The translations under genes were made by a program, and so were the position numbers. Shown piece after piece: positions 35,375 to 45,651 of a DNA stretch of 64,000 nt (positions are counted from its first letter, which is position 1; each line of letters begins with the position of its first letter). The notes beneath the pieces were generated by a model, which saw only the letters and a program-made list of their open reading frames with translations, did not search any database and was not told the origin of the DNA. This DNA comes from Cryptomeria japonica (lineage: Eukaryota > Streptophyta > Pinopsida > Cupressales > Cupressaceae): the NCBI RefSeq assembly GCF_030272615.1, contig NC_081412.1, positions 669,630,852 to 669,694,851 of the forward strand, given 5' to 3'.

Positions 35375-37756
35375 TTTGTTTGCAAGTTTGTGTTGAAGTT
35401 GATTGAAGATGATGATGAGTTGGTGATGAAATGAAAGATTGATGGTTGGTGATTTGTGTTGTATGTAGATCTCTAGCACTCTAAGGTAGATGTAACCAAA
35501 ATTCTTTCTTTGAATTGCTTGTTTGTTTTGAGGAGTTTGGATGTGATAAGGTGTAGAGAAATCTGAGATGTGTTATAGATTTTGACTACCTAGTAATGAG
35601 AGGATTCACTCATGAACTAGTTTTACCCTGCGTAGATGTGTCTCTTAGGATGAGATTATCCTAGATGTAGAAACAATCTAAAAAGTGATGTGATGTGTTT
35701 GATTTCAAGCAATATCTAAAAGAGAACTTGGGACAAGAACCTCTTAATGTTTTGAGAGTTGGGACAGATTAATGATGAAGTGATGATGTATGAGTGAGAT
35801 GATGGATGAAAATGTTTTCAACTTCAATAAAAACTTTGTGTTACAAATGGGACAAACTCTATCTCTTCCCTTTCAGGCGTTGGTGGCACTTCTTGAGCTG
35901 TGTTGTAGGTGATACAGATGTTTGGGAAGAAGTTGGGATTAATCTTTCCTCCTTGATTTTTGTGATAACTCAGAGCTCTATATTGCATAAAAGCTCTACG
36001 ATTCAATGATTCTGAATCAAACTCGTTTGTTTTACCTTGAAGGTATAGACGCATGCGATGTAGAAAGACTCTATGTGAGACAAAGATTTGTCTATTGAGA
36101 TAGAAGAAGTTCCTCCTTTTGATCAAAGCCTTTGAGCTTAATGGTTTCCTTTTCAAGTTGATATTCTGATGACACTTCTTCTTTCGCAAGATGTGAAGAA
36201 TGGTCATAAAATTTGTCTCTTTGTTGTTTGCACTTTGTTTTTGGTATTTTTGTTTGTTTTTGAGAAATGTTGGATGAATACTATGTTTTTGGGATTGATT
36301 TTCTGATTTTTTCTTTGACAAGAAAACAAAGCAAGCACGCAAACACAAGAATGTTGCCTAAAAAGGCACAAATGAGTATGGGTCTAGATTAACCCAATCC
36401 TTGGACTTGTTTCTGACCCTTCCTTTAGATTTATTTTAAGATGTATTTCCAAAGCCTGAAGTCGGCTCAATTTGCACTAGGTCTGTAAAATGAACACACT
36501 TCAAACACTTTTTATCCCTATGGTCAAATGGCCAGTTGTGATAAATTTAGCCCACATCTTGATATTTCTTTGACTTTGGTACTACATACCTTATGAATCC
36601 TGCCGTGGTAGGTAAGGATGTGATATACTAAGTCTTGCACGAGCATAACAAATAGATGATCCCTATGATGGGGGAGTCACCACTTTTATCAAGCCACAAG
36701 TGACTTTTCAAAAAGCTATGTTTCTACTCAAGGAAATATGTATGGTGAGTATCTTGGGAGCAAAACCATCTATGCTCTTGCACTAAATTATACCTCAAAT
36801 ATCTTCAATCAATAGAACAGGTGGGCTACTACTTAAAAGTGTTTAGTCATGTTCGATGTTTTTGGACATAAGTTCATTCTACAGTGACTCACTTAAGAGC
36901 CTTGTAACTGGTGGTGGGGCCCATTTGTCCTTTCGGCCAGTTACACTATAGGAATAGCTATATCCAAGGCTACAACTTTCGCTCTCACCTAATTTCTATA
37001 GTGGCTCGAAGGATTTACCGCTCGAGGTCATTCCCCAGAGTATCGATCCCTTGGCAGGCCTCTCTTAAAAAGATAAAATGTGAGCGTTACTAACACTTTT
37101 CTCTTGCACCTAGGACCACGAGAGCCAAGGGAGAGGATAGTGTGTGTTAGAAGTAGGTCCACTCGACTGACTTTTTGCACAAGCGTGCCAGATACGTAAA
37201 ACACTTGTTCTTTTTAATCCAGCATTTGCAAATGTGATCTAACTATTTGGAGATGTTGCTCCAATAGTCATGGTGTTCTTTTTAACTTCAAAAAGCAATG
37301 TGTTTTTGTATTCTAGAATTTGAAATCCTGGTCAACTTAATGGAAAACACGTTTGCATGAAGTAAAAATTGCTTGCAAAAAATCAAAATAAGTGGATTGT
37401 GTATTTTACTACACCAAATTTTTGAAGTGTGGATTGTAAATTTTAGGTCCCAATTGATGCAATGAAATCAAAGTTGTGTTGTTAATTTTAAGCACCAAAA
37501 GGAAAATGAGGCCTAACTAAAAAACAATGAAAAATTTTTATTTTTATTTTTATTTATTTATTTATTTTTTTTGTTTTTTGTGTTTTTAAGTTCTTTTTAA
37601 GCACTTAAAGGACAATTTCGTGATTCTTTTATAGTGAGTTGTTTAACCTGCATGAACAAAAACAAGTTAGTAAAAATTGGTGTTCACGGGGGGGCTTCCA
37701 CAAGCCTAAAATGTTCAATTTTTCAGTTACAAGTCAATTTAGACGACACTCTGTCG
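35375..37756 (-). other. T5 leader between array and gag
   Basis: No established gene is here. A block at about 36860-37070 is shared with the T2 and T7 leaders. In element sense it reads GGGGAATGACC, about 30 nt, then GAGCCACTATAG, later CAAATGGGCCCC. A 174-codon open frame at 36348-35824 starts with TTG, has no recognised domain, and ends PEREEIEFVPFVTQSFY. It might be a small extra frame before gag, as some Tat-type elements have, but nothing else supports it. Confidence 0.5.
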
Positions 37757-38035
37757 CAATAGTGCTAGTCTGTGTTTTTACAGAAGCGCTAATTTACATA
37801 ATAGGGCTAGTCTGCGTTGAGCGGAAGTGCTAATTTAAACGGTAGCGCTGAAAGAGTAGAAATGACAGAAAGACAGAAGCGCTATACTTTTCCCAATAGA
37901 GCTAGAAAAATCCCAGAAGCGCTAAAACAATTTCAATAGCGCCGAAACTTTTACAATAGTGCTATTTTAACAACAATAGCGCTAAAATAAAAATTGTCGG
38001 TAGTGCTAGAACGTGTTCAATAGCGCCGAAGCGCG
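37757..38035 (-). repeat. T5 AGCGCT dispersed-repeat array, leader side
   Basis: In element sense about fourteen copies of TAGCGCTATTG, TAGCGCTTCTG or close variants lie 15-30 bp apart, starting about 50 nt after the primer site. Unit and spacing are the same as in the array at 22795-23110, but the strand is opposite. Both arrays therefore read in sense with the gene they precede: gag-pol here, PMD there. Confidence 0.85.
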
Positions 38036-38083
38036 ACCTGTGTGGCAGTTTCAACAAGAAAAAATGTTAATTTTCAAAGACAA

Positions 38084-38122
38084 ATCAGAAGGTTGCATGT
38101 TCGATTCACGTCGGGTTCACCA
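38084..38122 (-). promoter_or_regulatory. T5 primer binding site, tRNA-Trp type, unusually long
   Basis: Two bases inside the 5' LTR, element sense begins TGGTGAACCCGACGTG and continues for about 39 nt. The plus strand of this stretch (ATCAGAAGGTTGC, then TTCGATTCACGTCGGG and TTCACCA) is the 3' half of plant cytosolic tRNA-Trp including CCA, as I recall it, with a single difference. Usual primer sites match only 8-18 nt. Confidence 0.8.
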
Positions 38123-38124
38123 AA

Positions 38125-39564
38125 TGACGCCCTCCTAAATGGCACAAGGTTAGTCTAAGATCAAAGAACACAAAACACACAAAACATTAGTGTTAGTCAA
38201 TCGAAAACTAATCTAAAAAGGGATACCAAAAGAGAGACTAAAAGCATGCTAATGTATCTAACTAAAGAAGTAAAGATAATGAGACATCTCCAACTGCCTC
38301 TTAGCATGGCCTTAGCTTCTTCTCCCTTGTTCCTCTCCTCTCCAAGTTCCAAAATAGTGTAGCTCTCAGCAGCTTTTTGCACTATGGATGCTTATGGAGG
38401 ATTGAGATTTGTAGTATAGCTCCAAATATGAAATGAAAAGCTATTTACTATGCTATTGATGCTAAAATGATTGATTTTACCAAAAAGACAAGATTTTAGT
38501 TATGCTATGCTAAATGCTCTCTAAAATGTCTATAGTCTAAATGCTTACAAGTTTTCAGGATCTAGATTATGAAGGAATGGGCTCTATTTATAGGAAAAAT
38601 GGAGCAATGGATGGCCAGGATTGAAAGGTTTAATCAAGGGTCAAGCTTGAAAGTTGGGGATCCATGTGCACAATTGGCATCAATAAAATAGTGACAAGTG
38701 TCCACATAGGGTTGGGTTGAAAGAAGAGGTTGGAGGCATTAAAGGCCTAAGAAGACCTCATGTTTATCTAAAGGCTAAGGGTCAAGTCCAAATTAAGATT
38801 ACCCACTGGATTAAGAGTTAATCCAAGGATAAACCTTTGTGCAAATGATTAAGAGATAATCATGGTCAAAGCATTAAAGGCTTGATGAGACCCTTGGGTA
38901 GAGGTTGAGTCAAAACAAATGTTTTAACCATGTGGGAGGGTTGAATTAACCATTAATGGTTATTGGAGACTTTGGGGGATTAAGTGGTTGAAAGTTGGAA
39001 GCCTTCAATGGTTATCAAAGACTTTGAGGAATTAAGTGGTTGAAGGTTGAAAGCCTTTAATGGTTATCAAAGACTTTTAGACTTTGAGAAGTGACTCCAT
39101 TTTGCTTAGAAATGTGACAATATTTAGGGGATGGATTAGGCTAATTAGGAAGAGGTTAGAAGAATCTAGAAGGGGATTAGATTTTGCAAGTGGATTTGGT
39201 GGGTGAGGGAAAATAGGATTTTATTTAAAATAAAAATTCATTTATTTCAATAAATGTGTGCAAGTTGCATTTGTAAGAAAATGCAAGTGGGGTGGGGATA
39301 ATGATTTAAATAAATGTTTTATTTAATTTATTTAAAAGAGGAAAAGGGGATTTAATTAAATAAATTGATTTTATTTATTTAATTGATTTGAATTGGATTT
39401 AATGAATTAATTAAAATAAATTGAATAATTTATTTAATTAATAGAAGAATGTTTGGGGATGAATTAATTAAATATTAATTTAATTAACTAGTGGCTAGTG
39501 GATTTTTAATCAAATAAATACGAAATGTTCATTTAATTAAAATGGACAGATTTATGTGACTACA
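38125..39564 (-). repeat. T5 5' LTR (1440 bp)
   Basis: This is the near-identical partner of 20786-22231, with the same TG...CA ends and AT-rich start. The TATA-like box is at about 38582-38591 and GACACTTGTCA (element sense) at 38692-38702. It adjoins the primer site on its lower-coordinate side, which makes it the 5' LTR of a minus-strand element. Confidence 0.95.
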
Positions 39565-39569
39565 CAATA
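39565..39569. repeat. Target-site duplication of T5, right copy (CAATA)
   Basis: Matches 20781-20785. When one copy is removed, the T4 gag frame continues in phase. Confidence 0.92.
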
Positions 39570-39661
39570 TATTCTCCAATTCCTGATAGGTTCAGCTTCA
39601 TCCTTATGTGCCATGTAGAGAAACTAGACTTGTTCAGCTTCGGTGCATCCCTCTTATACAT
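39570..39661 (-). pseudogene. gag: T4 gag N-terminus, split off by T5
   Basis: The ATG at 39661 (MYKRDAPKLNKSSFSTWH) starts the T4 polyprotein. An in-frame TGA lies upstream, so this is the first ATG. The 92 bases to the insertion site plus 20785-16690 total 4188 bases, exactly 1396 codons, so T5 broke one continuous frame. The phrase LNKSSFSTWHIRMK is the usual start of a copia Gag domain. Confidence 0.85.
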
Positions 39662-39706
39662 CTTTGGATCTTTGCCTCAAGTACCTTTAAACTTTTCTTC
39701 CGGAGT

Positions 39707-39723
39707 CCAAAGCTCAAATACCA
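39707..39723 (-). promoter_or_regulatory. T4 primer binding site, initiator-Met type
   Basis: Just inside the 5' LTR, element sense reads TGGTATTTGAGCTTTGG. This resembles the plant initiator-Met primer site TGGTATCAGAGC with two changes in its middle. Confidence 0.7.
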
Positions 39724-39725
39724 AT

Positions 39726-41208
39726 TGTTAATAAGATGAGGGGGGGGGGGTGAATCATACAAACTTAATCTTCAATATATTCAACAGATTCAACCTCAGT
39801 AGCTTTAACAGATATATGTAACCAAAACTGTAAAACATGCAAAGTCATAAATAGATAACACCACAAAACATATAAAACCAGATTTAACATGGAAACCCAA
39901 ATAGGGAAAAATCACTGTGGGATTTTGGACCCACTAAGAAATATACTCTTCTAGAGTATGCTCGGTTAAAAGCAAATCCTGTTAAAGATTACAAACACAT
40001 TGCTAGATGTGACCCAGTTAAGGGATTTCCCTCAGATCTGTTAGGATCTTCACCTTGTTAGAGGTGACCTTGTTAAAGGGTTTCAAACACTCAATTAGAA
40101 TGTCACCTTGTTAGAGGATTTACAAATAAGACTATTAAGTCCACTCGGTTAAGAGATTTTCTGTCACTTACAATAAACAACAGTAATGAGTATGTCTGCA
40201 ACTTTGCATCTAAAATGCTAAAGTAGATTCTTATTTTCTCAATACAATCTAATCATAGGACTTATCTTGTCCCTCTGTTGGGCTCCTTACTCTGTTATTC
40301 AAACAATTTTTCAAGCTTCTATGCTCTGTAATCACTGTGTAGCATCCCTATGCTTACACTTGCCCGCATACATTATTTATCAATAGTTCCTTATTTATAA
40401 ACAATTTGCTAACCGCTTAATCTCTTTGATCACATTTCCCATGATCAATAATAGCCATTAGATCTTCAATCTTGACCAGGTTCAATGTATACTTTGATTT
40501 GAAAATGTTTTACCTCACCTTGGAACTTGCATACATTTCTTGGAACTTGTGCTAGGGTATTGCGGTTCAATTTGAGCTCTAGATCTTCCTGCCAATCTTT
40601 CATTGCCATAAATCCTTAATAAAATTCATACACGTTGTATCAATCATTTAATCATATCCATCTCATCAACTTCCTTCATTAAATAATGCATATATTCATC
40701 CAATGCATTATGTTATTACTCGGTTGCAACTCAATAAATACTAAACTTCATACGGTAGACATTCCGCCTTCATTAACTGATAGTGATAACCTTAGAGTTT
40801 ACCGACTAGGTTCCTTAGGGTTTACCGACTAGGTTCTTTTCTCGGTAACATAGTATAGTATTAACCTTACAAACAATAGTATATGTAGGATATCAAAACA
40901 ATCTAAACATCATGATCTCATCATTGTCTAACTTGGTAATAGTTGCCCATTGAATAACTTATTCCTCCCCTTATTCATCATATTCTTTCTGTGTCTTTTA
41001 CCGACATCTTAATTCTCTTCAAAACATACTTCTTAAGATATGGCAACATCATACTAAATTAGAAAATCAATTTCTTGACATCAATGACAAAATAATATTG
41101 TTAAGACAGTAAACATCCTTAATTAGTTATATCCATAATCATCAACAACCTTCGCAATATCCTTATTGAAATGCCAACAATCTCCCCTTGTCTGTTATAA
41201 TGCCAACA
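39726..41208 (-). repeat. T4 5' LTR (1483 bp)
   Basis: Partner of 14846-16327, with the same ends. One telobox is kept (TTAGGGTTT at 40815-40823) and the other has changed to TTAGAGTTT (40792-40800). Confidence 0.92.
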
Positions 41209-41213
41209 GGATG
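41209..41213. repeat. Target-site duplication of T4, right copy (GGATG)
   Basis: Matches 14841-14845. Confidence 0.9.
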
Positions 41214-41712
41214 ATCCCTTTTATCTAAATTTCTGATTAATAATAAAATAGTTAAGAATTGTAAAATAGATTCAGGAGCAGTCGTGAACATAATGCCAGA
41301 AGATGTCATGAAGGAACTTGGGATGTATGTAGACACTTCTTGTGGGAAATGTTATGGATAATAGATCGGTCCCAGTTGTTGGAATCATGAAGGATGTGGA
41401 GTTTTGATTTTGAGCATGCCCAGATGCATCATATAAGACAAACATCACAGTTTTTCAAGTGCTTGCCAATTATGGGATGTTACTATCAAGGCAATGGTCA
41501 AATTTGGTAGGGGGATACGTTCAGTTAGATCTGTCATATACAACCATCCTGGTAAAAGGAATAGATGTAAGGATTGATAGAGATCTGAGAGAATCCTACC
41601 TAATAGAAGAAGCTAATCCAAATGAAACAACATGTTATCTGCAAATAGATATGGATAACTTTCAGGTAAGTATTTCTAAACCCATTCGATGCAAAACTAA
41701 TAAGCTTGAAGA
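41214..41712 (+). pseudogene. pro: T3 protease, second part of the split host gypsy element
   Basis: After the T4 insertion the T3 sequence resumes. The frame reads NKIVKNCKIDSGAVVNIMPE at about 41248-41307, with the aspartic protease site DSGA at about 41272. VMKELGMYVDTSCGKCYG follows. A frame change near 41350 leads to MLANYGMLLSRQWSN and LEANPNETTCYLQIDM-like text, the end of the protease and a linker. The open frame from 41459 runs up to the GAAGA target site at 41708-41712, where T6 inserted. It continues in phase at 57573 with an RNase H domain rather than RT, an unusual order. Confidence 0.75.
41708..41712. repeat. Target-site duplication of T6, left copy (GAAGA)
   Basis: Repeated at 57568-57572. 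It lies in the T3 coding frame between protease and RNase H. Confidence 0.9.
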
Positions 41713-42831
41713 TGTAGGTATTATTGATGACTCTATCATGTGTTGCATTGGTTTTGTCATTGATGTCAACACTTATCTTTCTAGAGGTCTACATTATTGA
41801 TTTGGCACTCTAATTATATTAGTTTGATGTTGAACTGACACATTGTGGTCTCGGTATGGATATTGGCTTATGCACAATCACTGGCATATGTTTCACCGAC
41901 AACTTATATGTTTCACCGGTAGCTCGAGAAGTTGATAATGACTTGTTATCATCTGGAGATTATTTGGTTATGTCGAAGACATGGATTGGATGTTTACATT
42001 TGGTGTTTTTCTTATTGGTCTGATCGGGTTCACATAGTAGCCTTTATCAATAGATAGGTCTAGGTTATGGACCGCTACAAGATATCATGTTCCAAATTAG
42101 CACGACACATTTTCAAAATGATTTATTGATTGGCTAATGTATAAATGTATGAAGGCCAACATATTGTATTGCATCAAGAATTATTTTTTAAATGTAATAT
42201 CTTTAGGGAACCGACCTAATCATGAGGTCTTAGGTTTTGTATAAATAATTGTAAGATGTATGAGTGTATGTATGAGTGTGTACAAATATTGAAGATCATT
42301 GTGAAGAGAGAAAATAACAAATCCTTGTGCGAATCATGCAGATATCATCTAAAGGTTGAAGGAAATGTTATGAAGGTGTTTGGAACTCATGGTCAAAGCT
42401 TAAACTGATATTGAATCCAAAATTGTAGATTCTATACTGAAGCAGTACATTTTTCTTGGATTTAACCATCCAATTGTAGTCAAGGTGACTCCTATTTTGT
42501 GATTGAGCAGTGAGCTCTAGGCGGTTGGCCTTTCTACATGTGTAGACCCCATTATTGTATTTACTTACTATATGCACTAGTATCATCTGATTAGGGGTAG
42601 AGTTATCCACCATGGTTTTTCCCCTTATAGAGTTTCCATGTCAAAATCTCTGTGTCATGTGTTTTGGATGTGTTTTTCTTTCTATTTCATGCATTAAGTT
42701 GTACCGGTATTGCTATAACCTTTAATCTATTTTAACGACACTGAGTTTTAAGTTGAAATAATTAGTTTTGGGTAATAATTTATTGACAACTGATTCACCC
42801 CCCCCTCATTTGTCCTTCCCAGTTCCTAAAA
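41713..42831 (+). repeat. T6 5' LTR (1119 bp)
   Basis: Begins TGTAGGTATTATTGATG and ends TTCCTAAAA, where the partner ends TTCCTAACA. A TATA box (TATAAATAATT) is at 42240-42250. The tandem phrase TATGTTTCACCG occurs twice at about 41888-41920. The block GTTTTTCCCCTTATAG near 42615 is typical of copia LTRs. Confidence 0.9.
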
Positions 42832-42833
42832 AT

Positions 42834-42846
42834 TGGTATAAGAGCC
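42834..42846 (+). promoter_or_regulatory. T6 primer binding site, initiator-Met type
   Basis: TGGTATAAGAGCC lies two bases after the 5' LTR and differs from the usual initiator-Met site at one base. Confidence 0.8.
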
Positions 42847-42888
42847 TAGTCCTCTTTTTGTAGAAGCCTAACAACTTGAGGAGATCCT

Positions 42889-43980
42889 ATGGTAGGAAAT
42901 ATCTTAAAGAACTACAGTCACAAACTTGATGGAACTATGGTATATGGAAGATCAGAATGGAAACACATCCAAACTGCATTGGAAGAGATATATGGGATGT
43001 TACAAAGAATGGGTATGTTGCTTCTACTCTGAATAACTCTAATCCATCGACATTGGCTAAAGACTTGGAGAATGATTGTAAAACAAGAGAAGCACTTCTA
43101 AGCACATTATCTTATCAAAAAGTCATATGATTATCAGACAGATCTACTGCAAAAGCTATTTGGGATAAACTGGAAACATTGAATGAAGGAGATTCCACTG
43201 TCAAAATTGCAAAATTGGAATCTTACCAGGTCAGGTATGAAAAGTTAAAAAAGGAAGAGGATAAAAGAATTTCTGCATTTATGGAAAGAGTTAATGAAAT
43301 TGTCTTAGGAATACAATGTTGTGGAGGATCTTTAAGTGAAGATGAAATTATTTTTGAAGTTTTAAGAGCTTTTCCGCTGGCTTACAAAATGAAAGTGACA
43401 ATTATTAATGAGTTGAGAACAACACCTAATACATCAGTATCTAGAGATACTTTGGCTGGACAAATTCTAGCATTTGAGCTTCAAGAATTTGGTCTTGTTT
43501 CTATAGTCAAGACTGATATAGCCTACAAAGCATCATCATCACCATCATCATCATTATCATCTAACAAATCTGATTGGAAAGCATTTTATGCAAAATAACT
43601 TGAAGATATTAGAAGAGAAAATGAAGAACTTGAAGAACTTGAAGCATTATTTGCAAGGAAGATGCCTAAAGGTCCAGCAGGAAGTAAGTATGAAAGTAAA
43701 GCACCTTTCAAATGTTTTAATTGCAATAAAGTTGGTCATATAGCATCTAGGTGTCCTGATAGACATTCAAGACTAAGAGAGGAGGCAAAAAGAACATAAA
43801 AACCTAACCTTGAATATCAGAGATATAGATTTAAGAAAAACAAAGATAAGCCATGTTACTATGCAAATGAAGGTGTTATAGATGAATCTAATGAAGATCT
43901 AACAAATAGTAGATGGGAATTTGTTGCAATAAAAGAATATCAACCAACAACTATTGTCAAACTGGTAGAGTAGGCATTAG
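42889..43980 (+). pseudogene. gag: T6 gag, broken
   Basis: A copia Gag starts at ATG 42889. The N-terminus is shifted in frame around 42930-42960, where LDGT and IWKIRMETHP-like text lie in different frames. From 43040 the Gag domain is clear: STAKAIWDKLETLNEGDS, then KLESYQVRYEKLKKEEDKR and FMERVNEIVLGIQCCG. A stop at 43596 follows SDWKAFYAK. The zinc knuckle CFNCNKVGHIASRC is at about 43711-43752 and is complete. The text continues to about 43980 with an acidic linker and further stops. Confidence 0.82.
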
Positions 43981-44357
43981 CAACAAAAATTGAAGAAAAG
44001 GATGAATGGATCATTGATAGTGGTTGCTCGCATCATATGACTGGTGATAAAAAAAAATCTTATCATTTTGGGAATGTCATGGAGGTCTAGTAAGATTTGG
44101 AGATGGCAAAGCTTGTTTAATCAAAGGAAGAGACACTATATCTTTGGATGGTAAGCATAATACTAACAATGTTTATTATGTTGAAGTTTTAAAGCATAAT
44201 CTTTTGAGTGTTGGTCAATTATTGGAAAAAGGATTTCAACTACAATTCAAGAATGGAAAATAAAAAATCATGAATAGAATAGGGTTGGAGATTGCAACTG
44301 ATAATTAGATTAAAGGTAATATCTTTCATTTGAGTACCAATGATAGGACATGTTTGA
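43981..44357 (+). pseudogene. pro: T6 protease, frameshifted
   Basis: The active-site phrase EWIIDSGCSHHMTGD lies at about 44005-44049 and is intact. An A-run (GATAAAAAAAAATC) just after it carries a likely slippage frameshift. The rest of the domain can be followed in another frame as VRFGDGKACLIKGR and VLKHNLLSVGQLLEKGF. It matches the T4 protease in plan. Confidence 0.75.
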
Positions 44358-45380
44358 TTGCTCAGGTTCATGAAAGTTGGTTATGGCATAAAAGACTATT
44401 ATGTGAATTATGATTGCATTGTAAAGATCAGTTCAACCAAGGCAGTAAGGGATTTACCTAAGATTGTGAAACCTCATAATCTAGTATGTAAGGAATGTCA
44501 AATGGGTAAGAAAGTTAGAATAACATTTAAGATCATTTCTGATAAATCCAATAATATTCTTGATTTAATTCATACTGACCTATGTGGTCCAACAAGAACA
44601 AGGAGTCTTCAGGGCAATAGATACTTTATGCTAATAATTGATGATTATTCTAGAATGTGTTGGGTTACTTTTCTCAGGGAGAAATCATAAGCTTTTGGGA
44701 GATTCAAGATATACAAGGCAATTGTAGAGAATGAAATCGGAAAGAAGATCAAGTGTTTGAGATCTGATCAAGGAGGAGGATTTACATCTAAGGAATTCAA
44801 TGCCTACAGTGAAGAGAATGGAATCAAAAGACAACTATTAGCACCCAAGACACCCTAGTAGAATGGAGTTGTGGAAAGGAAGAACAAAACTTTACTAGAT
44901 GCAATAAGAACCATGATGATGGAAGCAAATCTACCTCATATGTATTGGAGAGAAGTAGTGAATACAATGGTTTGTACTTTCAATAGAGTTCACATCAAAG
45001 GTGAAATCGGTAAGCCCCTTATGAACTATGGTTAGGTCATTTTCCTACTCTTAAATATTTTAGGATATTTGGAAGAAAATGCTATATTAGGAGAGATGAG
45101 TCTATTGGAAAATTTTATCCTAGAAGTGATGAAGGAATATTTCTTGGTTATTCAACTAGAAGCAAGGCATATAGATGTTATAATAAAACATTATAGAAAA
45201 TCATTGAAAGTACTAATGTGAAGATAGATGAACATTTTAGAGGAGGATCAAGATATGTAGGTTCTGAACCGATAGTAGAAATTATTATAAATGAACCAGC
45301 ACAAATTGCACCAGATCAGAATGAAGAACCAGTCACACCGACATCATCAGAAACTCAACTGTGATTGAAGAACAATAGCT
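44358..45380 (+). pseudogene. pol: T6 integrase, broken
   Basis: Pre-integrase and zinc-part text (LVCKECQMGKKV) is followed by the core: ILDLIHTDLCGPTRTRSL, FMLIIDDYSRMCWVTFL, CLRSDQGGGFTSKEF and GVVERKNKT. The D, D, E residues are visible. Stops occur at 44688 and 44860, and a frame change is near 45020. After it the text reads ILGYLEENAILGEM, with the usual C-terminal FGRKCYIRRD-like region in another frame. Decay grows towards 45380. Confidence 0.8.
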
Positions 45381-45651
45381 TGTAAGTGGAAATCCGAATA
45401 AACTTAGGTATGTAAGATTGAATCATTCAGAAAATTAGATAATTGGAAATAAAAATCAAGGTGTTATGAAAAGAGGAAGATTGGCAAATGAAGAGGTATG
45501 TTTAATTTCTCAAGTTCAACCGGCATTAGTTGTTGAAGCATGTCAAGATAAATATTGGATAAAAGAAATGGAAGATGAATTATAACATATTGAAAAGAAT
45601 AATACTTGAAAATTAGTTCCCTGGCCTAAAGGCAAAAATGTAATTGGAACT
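45381..45651 (+). pseudogene. T6 integrase-RT linker up to the T7 insertion
   Basis: This decayed stretch holds the end of the linker and the first RT residues. One frame reads LVPWPKGKNVIGT up to the GAACT target site at 45647-45651. Removing T7 joins it in frame to [14 protein letters not shown] at 55290, the standard start of a copia RT. Confidence 0.7.
45647..45651. repeat. Target-site duplication of T7, left copy (GAACT)
   Basis: Repeated at 55290-55294, just after the other T7 LTR. Confidence 0.9.

Larger units (their letters stand above)
20786..39564 (-). mobile_element. T5: 18.8-kb Tat-like Ty3/gypsy element with antisense PMD gene
   Basis: Paired LTRs (20786-22231 and 38125-39564) are flanked by CAATA on both sides and interrupt the gag of T4. 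The internal order on the minus strand is primer site, 2.7-kb leader, gag, protease, G-patch, RT, RNase H, second RNase H and integrase. A PMD gene on the plus strand then lies between pol and the 3' LTR. The second RNase H and the absence of a chromodomain point to the Tat lineage. By eye the LTRs differ at about 11 bases and 2 indels in 1.44 kb, so this is the youngest large element here. It still has ten premature stops in gag-pol. Confidence 0.95.
14846..41208 (-). mobile_element. T4: copia element inserted in T3, interrupted by T5
   Basis: Two LTRs (14846-16327 and 39726-41208) share TG...CA ends. They are flanked by the perfect 5-bp duplication GGATG at 14841-14845 and 41209-41213. Orientation is minus: a primer site adjoins the right LTR and a polypurine tract adjoins the left. 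Without T5 the element is about 7.6 kb. Its gag-pol frame runs 39661-39570 and then 20785-16690, and stays in phase across the T5 insertion. The LTR pair differs at roughly twenty positions in the first 400 bp by eye, so T4 is clearly older than T5. Confidence 0.93.

Noticed and set aside
38084-38122. tRNA-Trp gene
   Set aside because: Only the 3' half of the tRNA is present, including an encoded CCA, and it lies exactly where the primer binding site should be.
41713-42831. Host gene exon at the end of the 41459 frame
   Set aside because: The frame beyond 41712 is simply the T6 LTR. The true continuation is at 57573.
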